Part shown: positions 8,828-19,831 of the stretch, in pieces | How the letters are laid out: each line of letters opens with the position of its first letter | Position numbering within the stretch: the stretch's first letter is position 1 | Assembly (NCBI RefSeq): GCF_017813365.1 | Contig: NZ_JAGIZA010000003.1 | Coordinates: 124,001-188,000 of the forward strand | Reading direction: 5' to 3' | From: Roseomonas indoligenes | GTDB taxonomy: Bacteria > Pseudomonadota > Alphaproteobacteria > Acetobacterales > Acetobacteraceae | DNA: 64,000 bases | Program-made: the position numbers and the translations under genes | Notes under the pieces: generated by a model | Databases searched by the model: none | Seen by the model: only the letters and a program-made list of their open reading frames with translations | Told to the model about the DNA's origin: nothing

Positions 8828-9382
8828 ATGGCCTTCATGACCGCCTCCGTCAATCCGCCCACAGCCACGCCGGCCCGGCGCCGATCCGGCCCTGCCGTGC
8901 TCGCCCTTGCCGTGCTCCTCGCGGCACCGCTCGGTGGTTGCTCCGTCTTCGGGGCGCCCGAGGAACTGCGCGGCAATCGCGCGGACATGGAGATGCTGAA
9001 GGACATCACCCCGGGCGTGTCCAGCAAGGCGGACGTGACGGCGCTGCTCGGCTCCCCGAGCGCCACCTCTACCTTCGATGCCAGCGAGTGGTACTACATC
9101 AGCGCCACCACCCATCTCCGCCCTGCCCGCACCCCCGGCATCGATAACCAGCGCGTGGTCGTCGTGCGCTTCAACGACCGGGACATCGTCCAGGTGGTGG
9201 AGCAGAAGGGCGAGCGCGACATGCGCGACGTCACGATGGTGGAGAGGACCACGCCGGTTCCCGGCAATGACCGCTCCCTGCTCCAGGCCCTGTTCGGCAA
9301 TATCGGCCGCTTCGGCCCGACGCCGACGACGCCGGAAGGCCCTGGCGGCGGCTCCGGCATCGGCTCGGGCGTCAGCCGCTAA
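8828..9382 (+). CDS. bamE: Outer membrane protein assembly factor BamE (SmpA/OmlA)
   Basis: Lipoprotein of the BAM complex that inserts beta-barrels in the outer membrane. The signal peptide ends in the lipobox APLGGC, with lipidated Cys38 if translation starts at ATG 8828 (Cys35 from ATG 8837). The SmpA/OmlA fold follows: KDITPGVSSKADVTALLGSP, then SATTHLRPARTPGIDNQRVV and VVRFNDRDIVQVVE. At 184 residues it is longer than the enterobacterial protein because of a Pro/Gly-rich C-terminal tail after residue 150, common in alphaproteobacteria. Confidence 0.92.
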   Translation: MAFMTASVNPPTATPARRRSGPAVLALAVLLAAPLGGCSVFGAPEELRGNRADMEMLKDITPGVSSKADVTALLGSPSATSTFDASEWYYISATTHLRPARTPGIDNQRVVVVRFNDRDIVQVVEQKGERDMRDVTMVERTTPVPGNDRSLLQALFGNIGRFGPTPTTPEGPGGGSGIGSGVSR

Positions 9383-9458
9383 GCCCTCCCGAAGCGCGGG
9401 TCCCCGCCCTCCGGCGATCCGCTCCGCCTTGGCCGTCCCGAGAGGCGCGGGCTTGCAT

Positions 9459-9484
9459 GCACCCGGGTTCCCCCATCCGGGTGC
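9459..9484. terminator. Candidate bidirectional terminator between bamE and the MFS gene
   Basis: Perfect 8-bp inverted repeat GCACCCGG / CCGGGTGC with a 10-base loop, placed between two convergent stops (9382 and 9490). No T-tract on either side. Confidence 0.4.
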
Positions 9485-9489
9485 CCGGA

Positions 9490-10689
9490 TCAGGCGCTCC
9501 GGGCCGTGTGCACAGGCCGGGCGATCCGCCACAGCGCGATGACCAGCGCGGGCAGCACCAGCAGGTTCAGCACCCACCAGCCAGCGGAGGCGTGGAGGAG
9601 GCCGGAGCCGAAGGCCGTGCAGGCCACGGTGCCGAAGACGATGAAGTCGTTCGCCATCTGCGCCCGCACCCGCTCCGCCGGGCTATGGGCCTCCGCCAGC
9701 AGGGTGGTTGCCCCGGTGAACATCAGGTTCCAGCCCAGCCCGAGCGCCATCAGCGCCACGATGAAGTGGGAGAAATCCTTCCCCATCAGCGCGAGCCCCA
9801 CGCAGGCCGCGTTCAGCACCACCCCCGCCAGGATCACCGGCCGCGCGCCGAAGCGCCCGATCAGCCGCCCGGTGACGAAGCCGGGCGCGAACATGCAGAT
9901 GGCGTGGAACTGGATGACGGTGGAGCTCTCCGTCACCCCGTAGCCACAGAGCATCATCTCCAGCGGCGTGGAGGTCATCAGCAGGTTCATCACCCCGTAG
10001 GCCACCGCCCCGGTGACGGCCGCGGTCAGGAAGGCCGGGCGGGAGACGATCTCCATGATCGGCGTGGCAGCCGCGGCGCCGCGCGCCGCGGCGGGCGGCA
10101 GTTCCACGATCCGCAGCAGGGTCATGCAGGTCAGGGGTGCCAGCGCCAGGATCAGGTAGGTGCCGAGGAAGAGCGTGGGCGCCAGCAGGTCCTTGCTGTT
10201 CTTCACCAGCTCCGGCCCTAGCGCCGCCGCCAGCACGCCGCCCGCCATCACCAGGGCGATCGCGCGGGGCCGGTAACCGGGGCTGGCCACCTCGGCGGCG
10301 GCGAAGCGGTAGTGCTGGGCAATGCCGAAGCCCAGCCCGGCCGGGATCGCGCCAAGACAGTACAGCGGGAAGCTGCCCTGCCAGACCCCGAAGGCGAAGG
10401 TGAGGCTGCCCAGAAGGCTGCCGACGGCCCCCAGCAGGAAGCCGGGCCGGCGCCCGAGCCGCGCAAAGACGAGCCCGGCAGGGATGGAGGCCGCCATGGT
10501 CGCCAGCATCTGGATCGCCATGGGCAGGGTGGCGAGGGACTTGTCCTCCACGAGGCTGTAGCCGATCAGCGCGCCCATAGCCGCCTGCCCGACGACGGCG
10601 GAGTTCATCAGAGCCTGGCAGAAGAAGAGCAGCCGGACGTTCCGGCGCATCGCCGCCTCGTTGGACAGTCCCGCCGTGGTCGCTGACAT
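9490..10689 (-). CDS. Major facilitator superfamily transporter
   Basis: About 399 residues with twelve predicted transmembrane spans. The loop after the second span holds the MFS motif in the form GLVFARLGRRPG, and a second copy appears in the C-half as GRLIGRFGARPV. Substrate unknown; the half-and-half pattern resembles drug or metabolite exporters. ATG 10689 overlaps the thiL stop by one base (TGATG) and has GGAG about nine bases upstream; ATG 10704 would add five residues. Position at the end of the rib/thi operon suggests, but does not show, a link to vitamins. Confidence 0.85.
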   Translation of the reverse strand: MSATTAGLSNEAAMRRNVRLLFFCQALMNSAVVGQAAMGALIGYSLVEDKSLATLPMAIQMLATMAASIPAGLVFARLGRRPGFLLGAVGSLLGSLTFAFGVWQGSFPLYCLGAIPAGLGFGIAQHYRFAAAEVASPGYRPRAIALVMAGGVLAAALGPELVKNSKDLLAPTLFLGTYLILALAPLTCMTLLRIVELPPAAARGAAAATPIMEIVSRPAFLTAAVTGAVAYGVMNLLMTSTPLEMMLCGYGVTESSTVIQFHAICMFAPGFVTGRLIGRFGARPVILAGVVLNAACVGLALMGKDFSHFIVALMALGLGWNLMFTGATTLLAEAHSPAERVRAQMANDFIVFGTVACTAFGSGLLHASAGWWVLNLLVLPALVIALWRIARPVHTARSA

Positions 10690-11657
10690 CAGAAGTGGCT
10701 CCATCCCCCCCGCGGGAGACTCACGGCCCCCCCTTCCGGTCCGAGCACCGTGACGCTTGCGAGACCATCCGTGAAGCGCCCAACGCGCGTAGCCGGTGTG
10801 CTGGCCGCGCGGGAGGCCGCTTCCACGCGCTCCCTGTCCGCCGGATCGGCGGCGAAGAGCAGTTCGTAGTCGTCCCCGCCGGCGGCGAGGCGGGCACGCA
10901 GGTCCGGATCCGACGCCACCAGGGCAGCCGCCGGCGCCGAGAGCGGGAGGGCGGACAGTTCCAGCACCGCCCCCACCCCGCCCGCGCGGCAGAGATGGCC
11001 GAGGTCCTGGGCCAGCCCGTCCGAGACGTCCATCGCGGCCCGCGCCACGCCCCGGAGGGCGCGCCCCAGCGCGAGGCGCGGCTCCGGCAGGCGGTAACGA
11101 CGGGCGAGATGCCCTTCGCCATCGGCCTTGATGCGCCCCTGCAGCACGGCCAGCCCCAGCGCCCCGTCCCCGATGGTGCCGGAAACCCAGAGATCGTCGC
11201 CCGCCCGCGCCCCGGCGCGCCGGAGCGCCTGCCCGGGCGGCACGGTGCCGATGATGGTGAGGGAAAGGCAGGCCGGGCCGGGGATGGAGACGGTGTCACC
11301 CCCGAGGACGTGGATGCCGAATTCCCTCTGATCCTCCGCCAGCCCGGAGGCGAAGCCCGCCAGCCAATCCGGTGGGGTGCCGCGCGGCAGGGCCGTGGTC
11401 ATGAGATAGGCCAGCGGTTCCGCGCCCATCGCCGCGAGGTCGGAGAGATTCACCCGCAGCAGCTTGCGCCCCACCGTCTCCGGCGGGTCGTCCGGCAGGT
11501 AATGCACCCCTTCCACCATGGCATCCGCGGCCAGCACTAGCTCCCGCCCCGGCGGGGGCGTGATGACGGCGGCGTCGTCCTGAAGGTCGAGCGCCCCCTC
11601 CCCCGCCAGCCCGCGGAAATGGCGGGCTATGAGGGCAAATTCGGGGGGAAGGCTCAC
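10689..11657 (-). CDS. thiL: Thiamine-monophosphate kinase
   Basis: Final step to thiamine diphosphate: ATP-dependent phosphorylation of thiamine monophosphate. 322 residues, PurM-like fold. The N-terminus has LQDDAAVITPPPG and LAADAMVEGVHY (metal and ATP ligands); the centre has AAMDVSDGLAQDL and AAGGDDYELLF. It lies 18 bases after nusB, a common arrangement (ribH-nusB-thiL). Confidence 0.95.
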   Translation of the reverse strand: MSLPPEFALIARHFRGLAGEGALDLQDDAAVITPPPGRELVLAADAMVEGVHYLPDDPPETVGRKLLRVNLSDLAAMGAEPLAYLMTTALPRGTPPDWLAGFASGLAEDQREFGIHVLGGDTVSIPGPACLSLTIIGTVPPGQALRRAGARAGDDLWVSGTIGDGALGLAVLQGRIKADGEGHLARRYRLPEPRLALGRALRGVARAAMDVSDGLAQDLGHLCRAGGVGAVLELSALPLSAPAAALVASDPDLRARLAAGGDDYELLFAADPADRERVEAASRAASTPATRVGRFTDGLASVTVLGPEGGAVSLPRGGWSHF

Positions 11658-11675
11658 CTCGCCGGTCCAGGTGGA

Positions 11676-12212
11676 TCAGGTCTTGGGCTGGAACTCGTCC
11701 CCGCGCATCTGCCGGGCGAGCGCGTCCAGCACGCCGTTGGCGAAGCGGGGTTCCTCGCCGTCGAAGAAGCCGTGGGCGATGTCCATGTACTCGTTGATCA
11801 CCACCCGGGCGGGGGTATCGGCGGCCCCCCAGAACTCCGTGGCGGCGGCGCGCAGCAGGGCGCGCAGCACGGGGTCGAGCCGGTCCAGCGTCCAGTTGCC
11901 GGAGAGGTGGCCGGCGATGGCGGCGTCGATCGTTTCCGCGTCCTTGGCGGCGGCGCGGACGATCCTGCTGAACAGGGGCACGTCCGCCTGGGGCACGCGC
12001 CCGTCCTCGAAGCCGGCATCGCTGTTCATGGTGCCGATGCGGTGGCGCACGAACTGGTCGATCACCGTCTCGGCGCTCTCACCGCCTGCCTCGGACTGAA
12101 ACAGGGCCTGCACGGCGGCCACCCGGGCGCCCGTGCGGGGGCGTCCGGCCTTGGCCGGCTTCCCACCGGGCTTGGCGTTGCGCTTCGGGGTCTGGTCCGC
12201 GGTCTGGTTCAT
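11676..12212 (-). CDS. nusB: Transcription antitermination factor NusB
   Basis: Binds boxA RNA with S10 in rRNA antitermination. 178 residues, with a basic N-terminal extension of about 25 residues (Lys/Arg/Pro-rich) before the all-helical NusB core starting at RVAAVQALFQSEAGGE. The C-terminal NEYMDIAHGFFDGEEPRFANGVLD region, part of the RNA-binding surface, is complete. It overlaps ribH by 4 bases. Confidence 0.95.
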   Translation of the reverse strand: MNQTADQTPKRNAKPGGKPAKAGRPRTGARVAAVQALFQSEAGGESAETVIDQFVRHRIGTMNSDAGFEDGRVPQADVPLFSRIVRAAAKDAETIDAAIAGHLSGNWTLDRLDPVLRALLRAAATEFWGAADTPARVVINEYMDIAHGFFDGEEPRFANGVLDALARQMRGDEFQPKT

Positions 12213-12697
12213 TCCTTGCTCTCCGCCAGCCGCCGCGCGAGGGCGATCTGGCCGATCATGGCGTTCGCCGCCTCCACGCCCTTGTTGTGGCGGTCGGGGG
12301 ATGAACGCGCGATCGCCTGCTCAAGCGTCTGCACGGTGAGGAGACCGAAGCCGATCGGCGCCAGGGTCTCGACCGAGATGTCCATCACGCCGCGGCAGGC
12401 CTCGCGGCAGATGTGCTCGTAGTGGTCCGTCTCGCCCTTCACCACGCAGCCGAAGACCAGGTAGCCGTCCCAGCGGCCCGCGCGGATGGCCATGCGCAGG
12501 GCGGCGGGCAACTCAAAGGCGCCGGCCACATCCACGATCTCCGCCTCGGCACCGACGCCGGCCAGGATCGCCAGCGCGCCGTCCACCATGCCGCCGACCA
12601 CGGCCTCATAATAAGGTGCCTGGATCACCAGCACGCGCGGCGGCGGGCCGGAGAGCTCGGGGGCAGCGCGGAGGGGGGCGTCGGCGGTGCTTAGCAA
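12209..12697 (-). CDS. ribH: 6,7-dimethyl-8-ribityllumazine synthase
   Basis: Condenses the RibB product (dihydroxybutanone phosphate) with the RibD product to give lumazine. 162 residues. The substrate-binding GAFELP, VVKGETDHYEHIC with the catalytic His, and GFGLLTVQTLEQA are all present. It overlaps ribB at its start by 7 bases and nusB at its end by 4, so translation of all three is coupled. Confidence 0.95.
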   Translation of the reverse strand: MLSTADAPLRAAPELSGPPPRVLVIQAPYYEAVVGGMVDGALAILAGVGAEAEIVDVAGAFELPAALRMAIRAGRWDGYLVFGCVVKGETDHYEHICREACRGVMDISVETLAPIGFGLLTVQTLEQAIARSSPDRHNKGVEAANAMIGQIALARRLAESKE

Positions 12698-13812
12698 GAG
12701 GCGTCTCCGATCGGGCGGATCTCGGTGATGGTCAGGCCGTAGCCCTCCAGCCCCACCACGGGGCGGGGGTGGTTGGAGAGCAGGATCATGTCCCGCACCC
12801 CAAGGTCGGCAAGGATCTGGGCGCCGATGCCGTAGTCGCGCAACTCCGGCATCGCCTTCTCGCGCCCGGCGCGCACGCGGGTCGACAGGGCATCGGCCTT
12901 CACGTCGCGGATCAGCACGACCACGCCCCGGCCGATGCGCGCGATCTCTTCCATCGCGTCATGCAGGTCCTTGGGGCCGTTGCGGCCGGTGATGTCGGAG
13001 AGCAGGTTCACGGCGTGCACGCGCACCGGCACAGGGCCGGGGCGGGTCAGGTCGCCCTTCACCAGGGCCACGTGCTCCCCGTATTCCAGGGTATTGGCGA
13101 AGATCGCGACCCGCCAGGGGCCGCCCGGGGCATCGTCCAGGGTGCCCTCCTCCACCCGGCGCACCAGCCGCTCGGTCCGGCGACGATGGCCGATGAGGTC
13201 GGCGATGGTGCCGAGCTTCAGGCCGTGGTGCTGGGCGAAGGCCACCAGGTCCGGCATCCGGGCCATGGTGCCGTCCTCGTTCATGATCTCGCAGATCACG
13301 CCTGCGGGGTTCAGGCCCGCCAGGCGGGCGAAGTCCACCGCCGCCTCCGTGTGACCGGCGCGGACCAGCGTGCCGCCCTCGCGCGCCACAAGCGGGAAGA
13401 CGTGGCCGGGGGTGACGATGTGCTCCCGCCCCATCTCCGGGTTGATCGCCACCGCCACGGTGCGGGCGCGGTCGGCCGCCGAGATGCCGGTGGTCACCCC
13501 GTCCCGCGCCTCGATGGAGACGGTGAAGGCCGTCTGGTGCCGGGTGCCGTTGCTCTGCGCCATCAGCGGCAGGCCGAGCTGCTCCACCCGGTGCCGCGTC
13601 ATCGCCAGGCAGATCAGGCCCCGCGCGTGGCGGGCCATGAAGTTGACTGCGTCGGGCGTGGCGAACTGGGCGGGGATCACCAAGTCGCCCTCGTTCTCCC
13701 GGTCCTCGTCATCCACCAGGATGAACATGCGGCCGCGCCGGGCCTCCTCCAGCAGCTCCTCCGTGGGGCTGATGAAGTCGGAGAAGTTCGTCTTCACGGG
13801 CTGCACGTTCAT
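12691..13812 (-). CDS. ribB: 3,4-dihydroxy-2-butanone 4-phosphate synthase with degenerate GTP cyclohydrolase II domain
   Basis: 373 residues. The N-terminal DHBP synthase domain (about 12-215) is intact: FILVDDEDRENEGDLV with the metal-binding glutamate, GLICLAMT, PGHVFPLVAREGG and RAGHTEAAVD. The C-terminal domain (about 225-370) aligns with GTP cyclohydrolase II, but the region that normally holds three zinc cysteines reads VRVHAVNLLSDITGRNG and the RQEGRG catalytic loop reads RDVKADAL. So only the RibB activity is expected here, and RibA must be supplied elsewhere. This RibB-like arrangement occurs in other alphaproteobacteria. ATGA overlap with ribE. Confidence 0.92.
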   Translation of the reverse strand: MNVQPVKTNFSDFISPTEELLEEARRGRMFILVDDEDRENEGDLVIPAQFATPDAVNFMARHARGLICLAMTRHRVEQLGLPLMAQSNGTRHQTAFTVSIEARDGVTTGISAADRARTVAVAINPEMGREHIVTPGHVFPLVAREGGTLVRAGHTEAAVDFARLAGLNPAGVICEIMNEDGTMARMPDLVAFAQHHGLKLGTIADLIGHRRRTERLVRRVEEGTLDDAPGGPWRVAIFANTLEYGEHVALVKGDLTRPGPVPVRVHAVNLLSDITGRNGPKDLHDAMEEIARIGRGVVVLIRDVKADALSTRVRAGREKAMPELRDYGIGAQILADLGVRDMILLSNHPRPVVGLEGYGLTITEIRPIGDASC

Positions 13813-14426
13813 GCCTCGGACTCCCGCCCCTCAAACTGACGAAGCCGCGCGACGTAGCGGGCCAGCATGTCGATCTCAATATTGACCCGCGCGCCCGGCG
13901 CGAGGGCGCCGAGGGCGGTGACCTCCGTCGTATGGGGGATCAGGTTGACGCCGAAATCAGTGCCCTCCACCGCGTTCACGGTGAGGGAGACGCCGTCGAT
14001 GGCGATGCTGCCCTTCTCCGCCACGAAGCGGGCGAGGTTGGGGGGCAGGCGGAAGGTCCAGCGGTGGGACCCGTTCTCCGGCACCACGGAGAGCACTTCC
14101 GCCACCCCGTCCACATGGCCGGAGACGACATGGCCACCCATCTCGTCGCCCATCTTCAGGGAGCGTTCCAGGTTGATCCTCGCCCCTTCCCGCCAGCCCG
14201 CAAGGGTGGTGCGGGAAAGGCTCTCGGCGGAGACCTCCACCTCGAAGTGGTCCGTCGCCAGCTCCACCACGGTCAGGCAGCAGCCCGAGCAACAGATGGA
14301 GGCGCCGATCGCCACCCCATCCAGCCAGCCGGCCGGGGTGGCGATGCCGACGCGCATGTCCTGCCCCGCCCCGATGGGCAGGAGGCGGCGAATCTCGCCG
14401 ATCGCGGTGACGATGCCGGTGAACAA
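13809..14426 (-). CDS. ribE: Riboflavin synthase, alpha chain (TTG start)
   Basis: Dismutates two lumazines to riboflavin. 205 residues if translation begins at TTG 14426, which gives the near-invariant opening (M)FTGIVTAIGEIR; no ATG or GTG is available at that place. Two lumazine-binding repeats follow: IGASICCSGCCLTVV with MGDEMGGHVVSGHVDG in the first, IDGVSLTVNAV in the second. The frame stays open for 176 codons upstream but runs antisense-like through ribD and is not coding. The rare start may limit its expression. Confidence 0.93.
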   Translation of the reverse strand: MFTGIVTAIGEIRRLLPIGAGQDMRVGIATPAGWLDGVAIGASICCSGCCLTVVELATDHFEVEVSAESLSRTTLAGWREGARINLERSLKMGDEMGGHVVSGHVDGVAEVLSVVPENGSHRWTFRLPPNLARFVAEKGSIAIDGVSLTVNAVEGTDFGVNLIPHTTEVTALGALAPGARVNIEIDMLARYVARLRQFEGRESEA

Positions 14427-14508
14427 GGGCGCGGTTCCAGAACGGTGAAGAACGCGAGGCAGGGGATGGCGCGCGAGGCGCCCCATGACAAGGGGGAGGC
14501 GGCGCGGG

Positions 14509-15618
14509 TCAGCCCGTCGCGGCGTCCCCTGGCATAAGATCGGCCTCGACCAGCCAGCAATCACCGGCCTGGCGGCGCCCGGTGACCTTGAGCCGTGGCA
14601 TGGCGGCCAGCGTCTCCACGCCGATCGGATCCAACCCCGCGCGGCCGTCCCCGCCGATGACGGACGGCGCGGTGAACCAGGCCACCCGATCCACCAGCCC
14701 CGCCCGGAGAAGGGACGCCGCGAGGGCCGCCCCGCCCTCAACCAGCAGCCGGGTGATCCCCTTTCCCGCCAGGGCGCGCAGCAGCGCCTCCGGTTCCAGC
14801 CCGCCGCCGGGCGCGGCCGGCACGTCGATGAACGCCGCCCCGCGCTGCTCCAGCGCCGCCATGGAGGCCGGGTCGTGGCCGGGGGCCGTGGCGATCCAGG
14901 CCGGGGCCTCGCTGTTGAACAGCCGGGCGCGCAACGGCGTGCGGAGACGCGCATCGGCCACCACGCGCACCGTCGGCACGGGGGCGTAACCGGGCAGGCG
15001 GCAGGTCAGCTCTGGGTCATCCGCCAGCAGGGTGCCGCTACCCGCCATCACCGCGTCATGGGCGCCGCGAAGGGCATGGGCGAGGCGCCGGGCCTCCGGG
15101 CCCGTGATCCACTGGCTCTCCCCCGTGCGGGTGGCGATGCGGCCGTCCATGGTGGTGGCCAGCTTCACCGTGACCATCGGCAGGCCGCAGCCGAAGCGCT
15201 TGAGGAAGCCGGCGTTCACGCGCCGTGCCTCCTCCTCCAGCAGCCCCACCTCGACCTCGATCCCGGCATCGCGCAACCTTTGAAGACCGACGCCGTCCAC
15301 CCGCGGGTCCGGGTCGCGCAGGGCGACCACGACGCGGGCGACGCCGGCCGCGATCAGCGCGTCCGTGCAGGGCGGGGTGCGGCCCCAGTGGCAGCAGGGC
15401 TCCAGCGTGACATAGGCGGTGGCGCCGCGCGCGGCCTCGCCGGCGGCGCGCAGGGCCTCCGTCTCGGCATGCGGCCGGCCACCCGGGCGGGTGCGGCCGC
15501 GGCCGACGACCCGGCCGTCCCGCACGATGACGCAGCCGACCGAGGGGTTGGGCCAGGTATTCCCCAGGCCCCGTGCCGCGAGGGCCAGGGCCGAAGACAT
15601 ATGCGCGCGATCAGACAC
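14509..15618 (-). CDS. ribD: Bifunctional diaminohydroxyphosphoribosylaminopyrimidine deaminase / reductase
   Basis: Second and third steps of riboflavin synthesis. 369 residues. The N-terminal zinc deaminase has the set H50-A-E52 and C75...C84 (HAETEAL, EPCCHWGRTPPC). The C-terminal DHFR-like reductase begins near VTVKLATTMDGRIAT and includes RLLVEGGAALAASLL. It follows nrdR by 18 bases and precedes ribE by 82. Confidence 0.96.
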   Translation of the reverse strand: MSDRAHMSSALALAARGLGNTWPNPSVGCVIVRDGRVVGRGRTRPGGRPHAETEALRAAGEAARGATAYVTLEPCCHWGRTPPCTDALIAAGVARVVVALRDPDPRVDGVGLQRLRDAGIEVEVGLLEEEARRVNAGFLKRFGCGLPMVTVKLATTMDGRIATRTGESQWITGPEARRLAHALRGAHDAVMAGSGTLLADDPELTCRLPGYAPVPTVRVVADARLRTPLRARLFNSEAPAWIATAPGHDPASMAALEQRGAAFIDVPAAPGGGLEPEALLRALAGKGITRLLVEGGAALAASLLRAGLVDRVAWFTAPSVIGGDGRAGLDPIGVETLAAMPRLKVTGRRQAGDCWLVEADLMPGDAATG

Positions 15619-15636
15619 GCCGGCCCTTTGCTCGCC

Positions 15637-16092
15637 TCACCCCGCATTGTCCAGGGAGCCGAGGAAGGCGTGGAAGTCCTCCGCGTCCCGAAAGTTCTGG
15701 TACACGCTGGCGAAGCGCACATAGGCCACGGGGTCCAGTTCCCGCAGCACCTCCATGACTCGCTGGCCGATGGCCTTGGAGGTGATCTCCTCCGTTCCCT
15801 CCGACTCCAGCCGGCGCTGGATGGAGGAGACGATGCGCTCCACCTTCTCCGTATCCACCGGGCGCTTGCGCAGCGCGACGCGGATGGAGCGGGCCAGCTT
15901 CTCCCGATCGAAGGGAACCCGCCGCCCATCCGTCTTCAAGACGACGAGGTCACGCAGCTGGACCCGCTCGAAGGTGGTGAAGCGGGCCCCGCAGGCATTG
16001 CAGGAACGGCGGCGGCGGATCGCCGAGCCGTCCTCCGCCGGACGGCTGTCCTTCACCTGCGTGTCCTCGGACTGGCAGAAGGGGCAGCGCAT
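15637..16092 (-). CDS. nrdR: Transcriptional repressor NrdR
   Basis: Nucleotide-responsive repressor of ribonucleotide reductase genes. 151 residues. N-terminal zinc ribbon C3-x2-C6 and C31-x2-C34, followed by the ATP-cone domain opening [20 protein letters not shown]. Sits between glyA (14 bases) and ribD (18 bases), the usual place in this group. No NrdR box pair is evident in the window. Confidence 0.96.
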   Translation of the reverse strand: MRCPFCQSEDTQVKDSRPAEDGSAIRRRRSCNACGARFTTFERVQLRDLVVLKTDGRRVPFDREKLARSIRVALRKRPVDTEKVERIVSSIQRRLESEGTEEITSKAIGQRVMEVLRELDPVAYVRFASVYQNFRDAEDFHAFLGSLDNAG

Positions 16093-16106
16093 CCGGCGGG
16101 GCTATC

Positions 16107-17411
16107 TCAGCCGCGGTAGATCGGGAAGCGGGCGCAGAGGGCCTGCACCGCCTCCCCGGCCGCCCGCTCCACGGCCTCGTTCCCCTCGGGGGAATTGGAG
16201 CGGGAGAGCCCGTCCAGCACCTGCCCGATCAGGCGCCCCACCTCGCGGAACTCCGCCTCGCCGAAGCCGCGGGAGGTGGCGGCGGGGGAGCCCAGACGCA
16301 CGCCGGAGGTGACGAAGGGCTTCTCCGGGTCGAAGGGAATGGCGTTCTTGTTCACCGTCAGGTGGGCGCGGCCCAGCGCGGCCTCGGCGGCCTTGCCCGT
16401 CAGGTTCTTCGGGCGAAGGTCCACGAGCACGAGGTGGTTGTCCGTGCCGCCGGTGACGAGGCCGAAGCCCTGCTCCAGAAGCTCGGCGGCCAGGGCCTTG
16501 GCATTGTCCGCCACCGCGCGGGCATAGGTGCGGAACTCCGGGCGCAGCGCCTCGCCCAGCGCCACCGCCTTGCCGGCAATGACATGCATCAGCGGCCCGC
16601 CCTGGGTTCCCGGGAAGACGGCGGAGTTCAGCTTCTTCGCGATCGCCTCGTCATTCGTGAGAATGAGGCCGCCGCGGGGGCCGCGCAGCGTCTTGTGGGT
16701 GGTGGTGGTCACCACATGCGCGTGCGGGAAAGGCGAGGAATGGGCGCCGCCGGCCACGAGCCCGGCGAAGTGGGCCATGTCCACCAGGAACAGGGCGCCC
16801 ACCTCGTCGGCGATCTCGCGGAAGCGCGGGAAATCCCACTCGCGGGCATAGGCGGAGCCGCCGGCGATGATCAGCTTCGGGCGGCTCTCCCGCGCGATGC
16901 GGGCTACCTCCTCCATGTCGATCCGCTGGTCCTCGCGCCGCACCGTGTAGGGCGCGACCTTGAACCACTTGCCGGAGAGGTTAACGGGAGAGCCGTGGGA
17001 GAGGTGCCCGCCGGCGGCCAGGTCCAGGCCCATGAAGGTGTCGCCGGGCTGGAGCAGGGCGAAGAACACCGCCGCGTTGGCCGAGGCGCCGGAATGGGGC
17101 TGCACATTGGCATAGCCGCAGCCGAAGAGCTTCTTGGCCCGCTCGATCGCCAGCGTCTCGGCAAGGTCCACCACCTCGCAGCCGCCATAGTAGCGCTTGC
17201 CCGGCAGGCCTTCAGCGTACTTGTTCGTCAGGACCGAGCCCTGGGCCTCCAGCACGGCGCGGGAGACGATGTTCTCGGAGGCGATCAGCTCGATCCCGTC
17301 CTGCTGGCGCACCAGTTCGCGGGAGATGATGTCCGCGATCTCCGGGTCGATCTCGGCCAGGGGGGCGTTGAAGAAGCGGTCCGTGCTGGCGGCCGGGGTC
17401 TGCTCGTTCAT
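16107..17411 (-). CDS. glyA: Serine hydroxymethyltransferase
   Basis: PLP enzyme interconverting serine and glycine and charging tetrahydrofolate with one-carbon units. 434 residues. The Schiff-base lysine is K240 in [15 protein letters not shown]; other marks are [32 protein letters not shown] and [13 protein letters not shown]. Overlaps the rpiB stop by 4 bases (ATGA). Confidence 0.97.
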   Translation of the reverse strand: MNEQTPAASTDRFFNAPLAEIDPEIADIISRELVRQQDGIELIASENIVSRAVLEAQGSVLTNKYAEGLPGKRYYGGCEVVDLAETLAIERAKKLFGCGYANVQPHSGASANAAVFFALLQPGDTFMGLDLAAGGHLSHGSPVNLSGKWFKVAPYTVRREDQRIDMEEVARIARESRPKLIIAGGSAYAREWDFPRFREIADEVGALFLVDMAHFAGLVAGGAHSSPFPHAHVVTTTTHKTLRGPRGGLILTNDEAIAKKLNSAVFPGTQGGPLMHVIAGKAVALGEALRPEFRTYARAVADNAKALAAELLEQGFGLVTGGTDNHLVLVDLRPKNLTGKAAEAALGRAHLTVNKNAIPFDPEKPFVTSGVRLGSPAATSRGFGEAEFREVGRLIGQVLDGLSRSNSPEGNEAVERAAGEAVQALCARFPIYRG

Positions 17412-17866
17412 GGGGTGCGGGTCCAGTCCGGGGAGAGCTTCAGGACCCGGCGGTCATGGCGGCCGCCGGCATAAGGGGTGGAGAGAAAGGCGCGCAGGGC
17501 GTCCAGCGCAGGCTCCGGGCCGGTCATGCGGGCACCGAAGGCGATGACATTGGCGTCGTTGTGCTCCCGCGACAGGCGGGCGCCCGTCACGTCGTGCACC
17601 AGGGCGCAGCGGATGCCGGGGGTGCGGTTGGCCGCGATCGAGATGCCGATCCCCGTGCCGCAGACCAGCACGCCATAGCGCGCACGGCCGGCGCTGACGG
17701 CTTCCGCCACGGCCTGGCCGAAATCCGGATAGTCCACGCTCTCCGGCCCATGGGTGCCCATGTCGAGCACGGAATGGCCCGCCTCCTCCAGCGCCTGGCG
17801 GAGGGTGGCCTTGAGCGCCAGTCCGGCGTGGTCGGCGCCGACGGCGATGGTGATGGGGGTCGTCAT
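17408..17866 (-). CDS. rpiB: Ribose-5-phosphate isomerase B
   Basis: Interconverts ribose 5-phosphate and ribulose 5-phosphate. 152 residues, LacAB/RpiB fold. [10 protein letters not shown] at the N-terminus and [14 protein letters not shown] with catalytic Cys69 are present, as is [11 protein letters not shown]. The ATGA overlap with glyA makes it the first gene of the rpiB-glyA-nrdR-rib run; ribulose 5-phosphate is also the substrate of RibB downstream. Confidence 0.95.
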   Translation of the reverse strand: MTTPITIAVGADHAGLALKATLRQALEEAGHSVLDMGTHGPESVDYPDFGQAVAEAVSAGRARYGVLVCGTGIGISIAANRTPGIRCALVHDVTGARLSREHNDANVIAFGARMTGPEPALDALRAFLSTPYAGGRHDRRVLKLSPDWTRTP

Positions 17867-17913
17867 CCCGGCGCCTTACCACGGGTGGCCGGGCGGTTGA
17901 AACGGCACCGCCA

Positions 17914-19810
<1,897 letters not shown>

Positions 19811-19831
19811 ACCGGCGCGCAACCCCCTTCG

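Noticed and set aside
9383..17866. FMN or TPP riboswitch in front of the rib or thi genes
   Set aside because: The genes are tightly packed or overlapping with no leader long enough and no conserved riboswitch stems.
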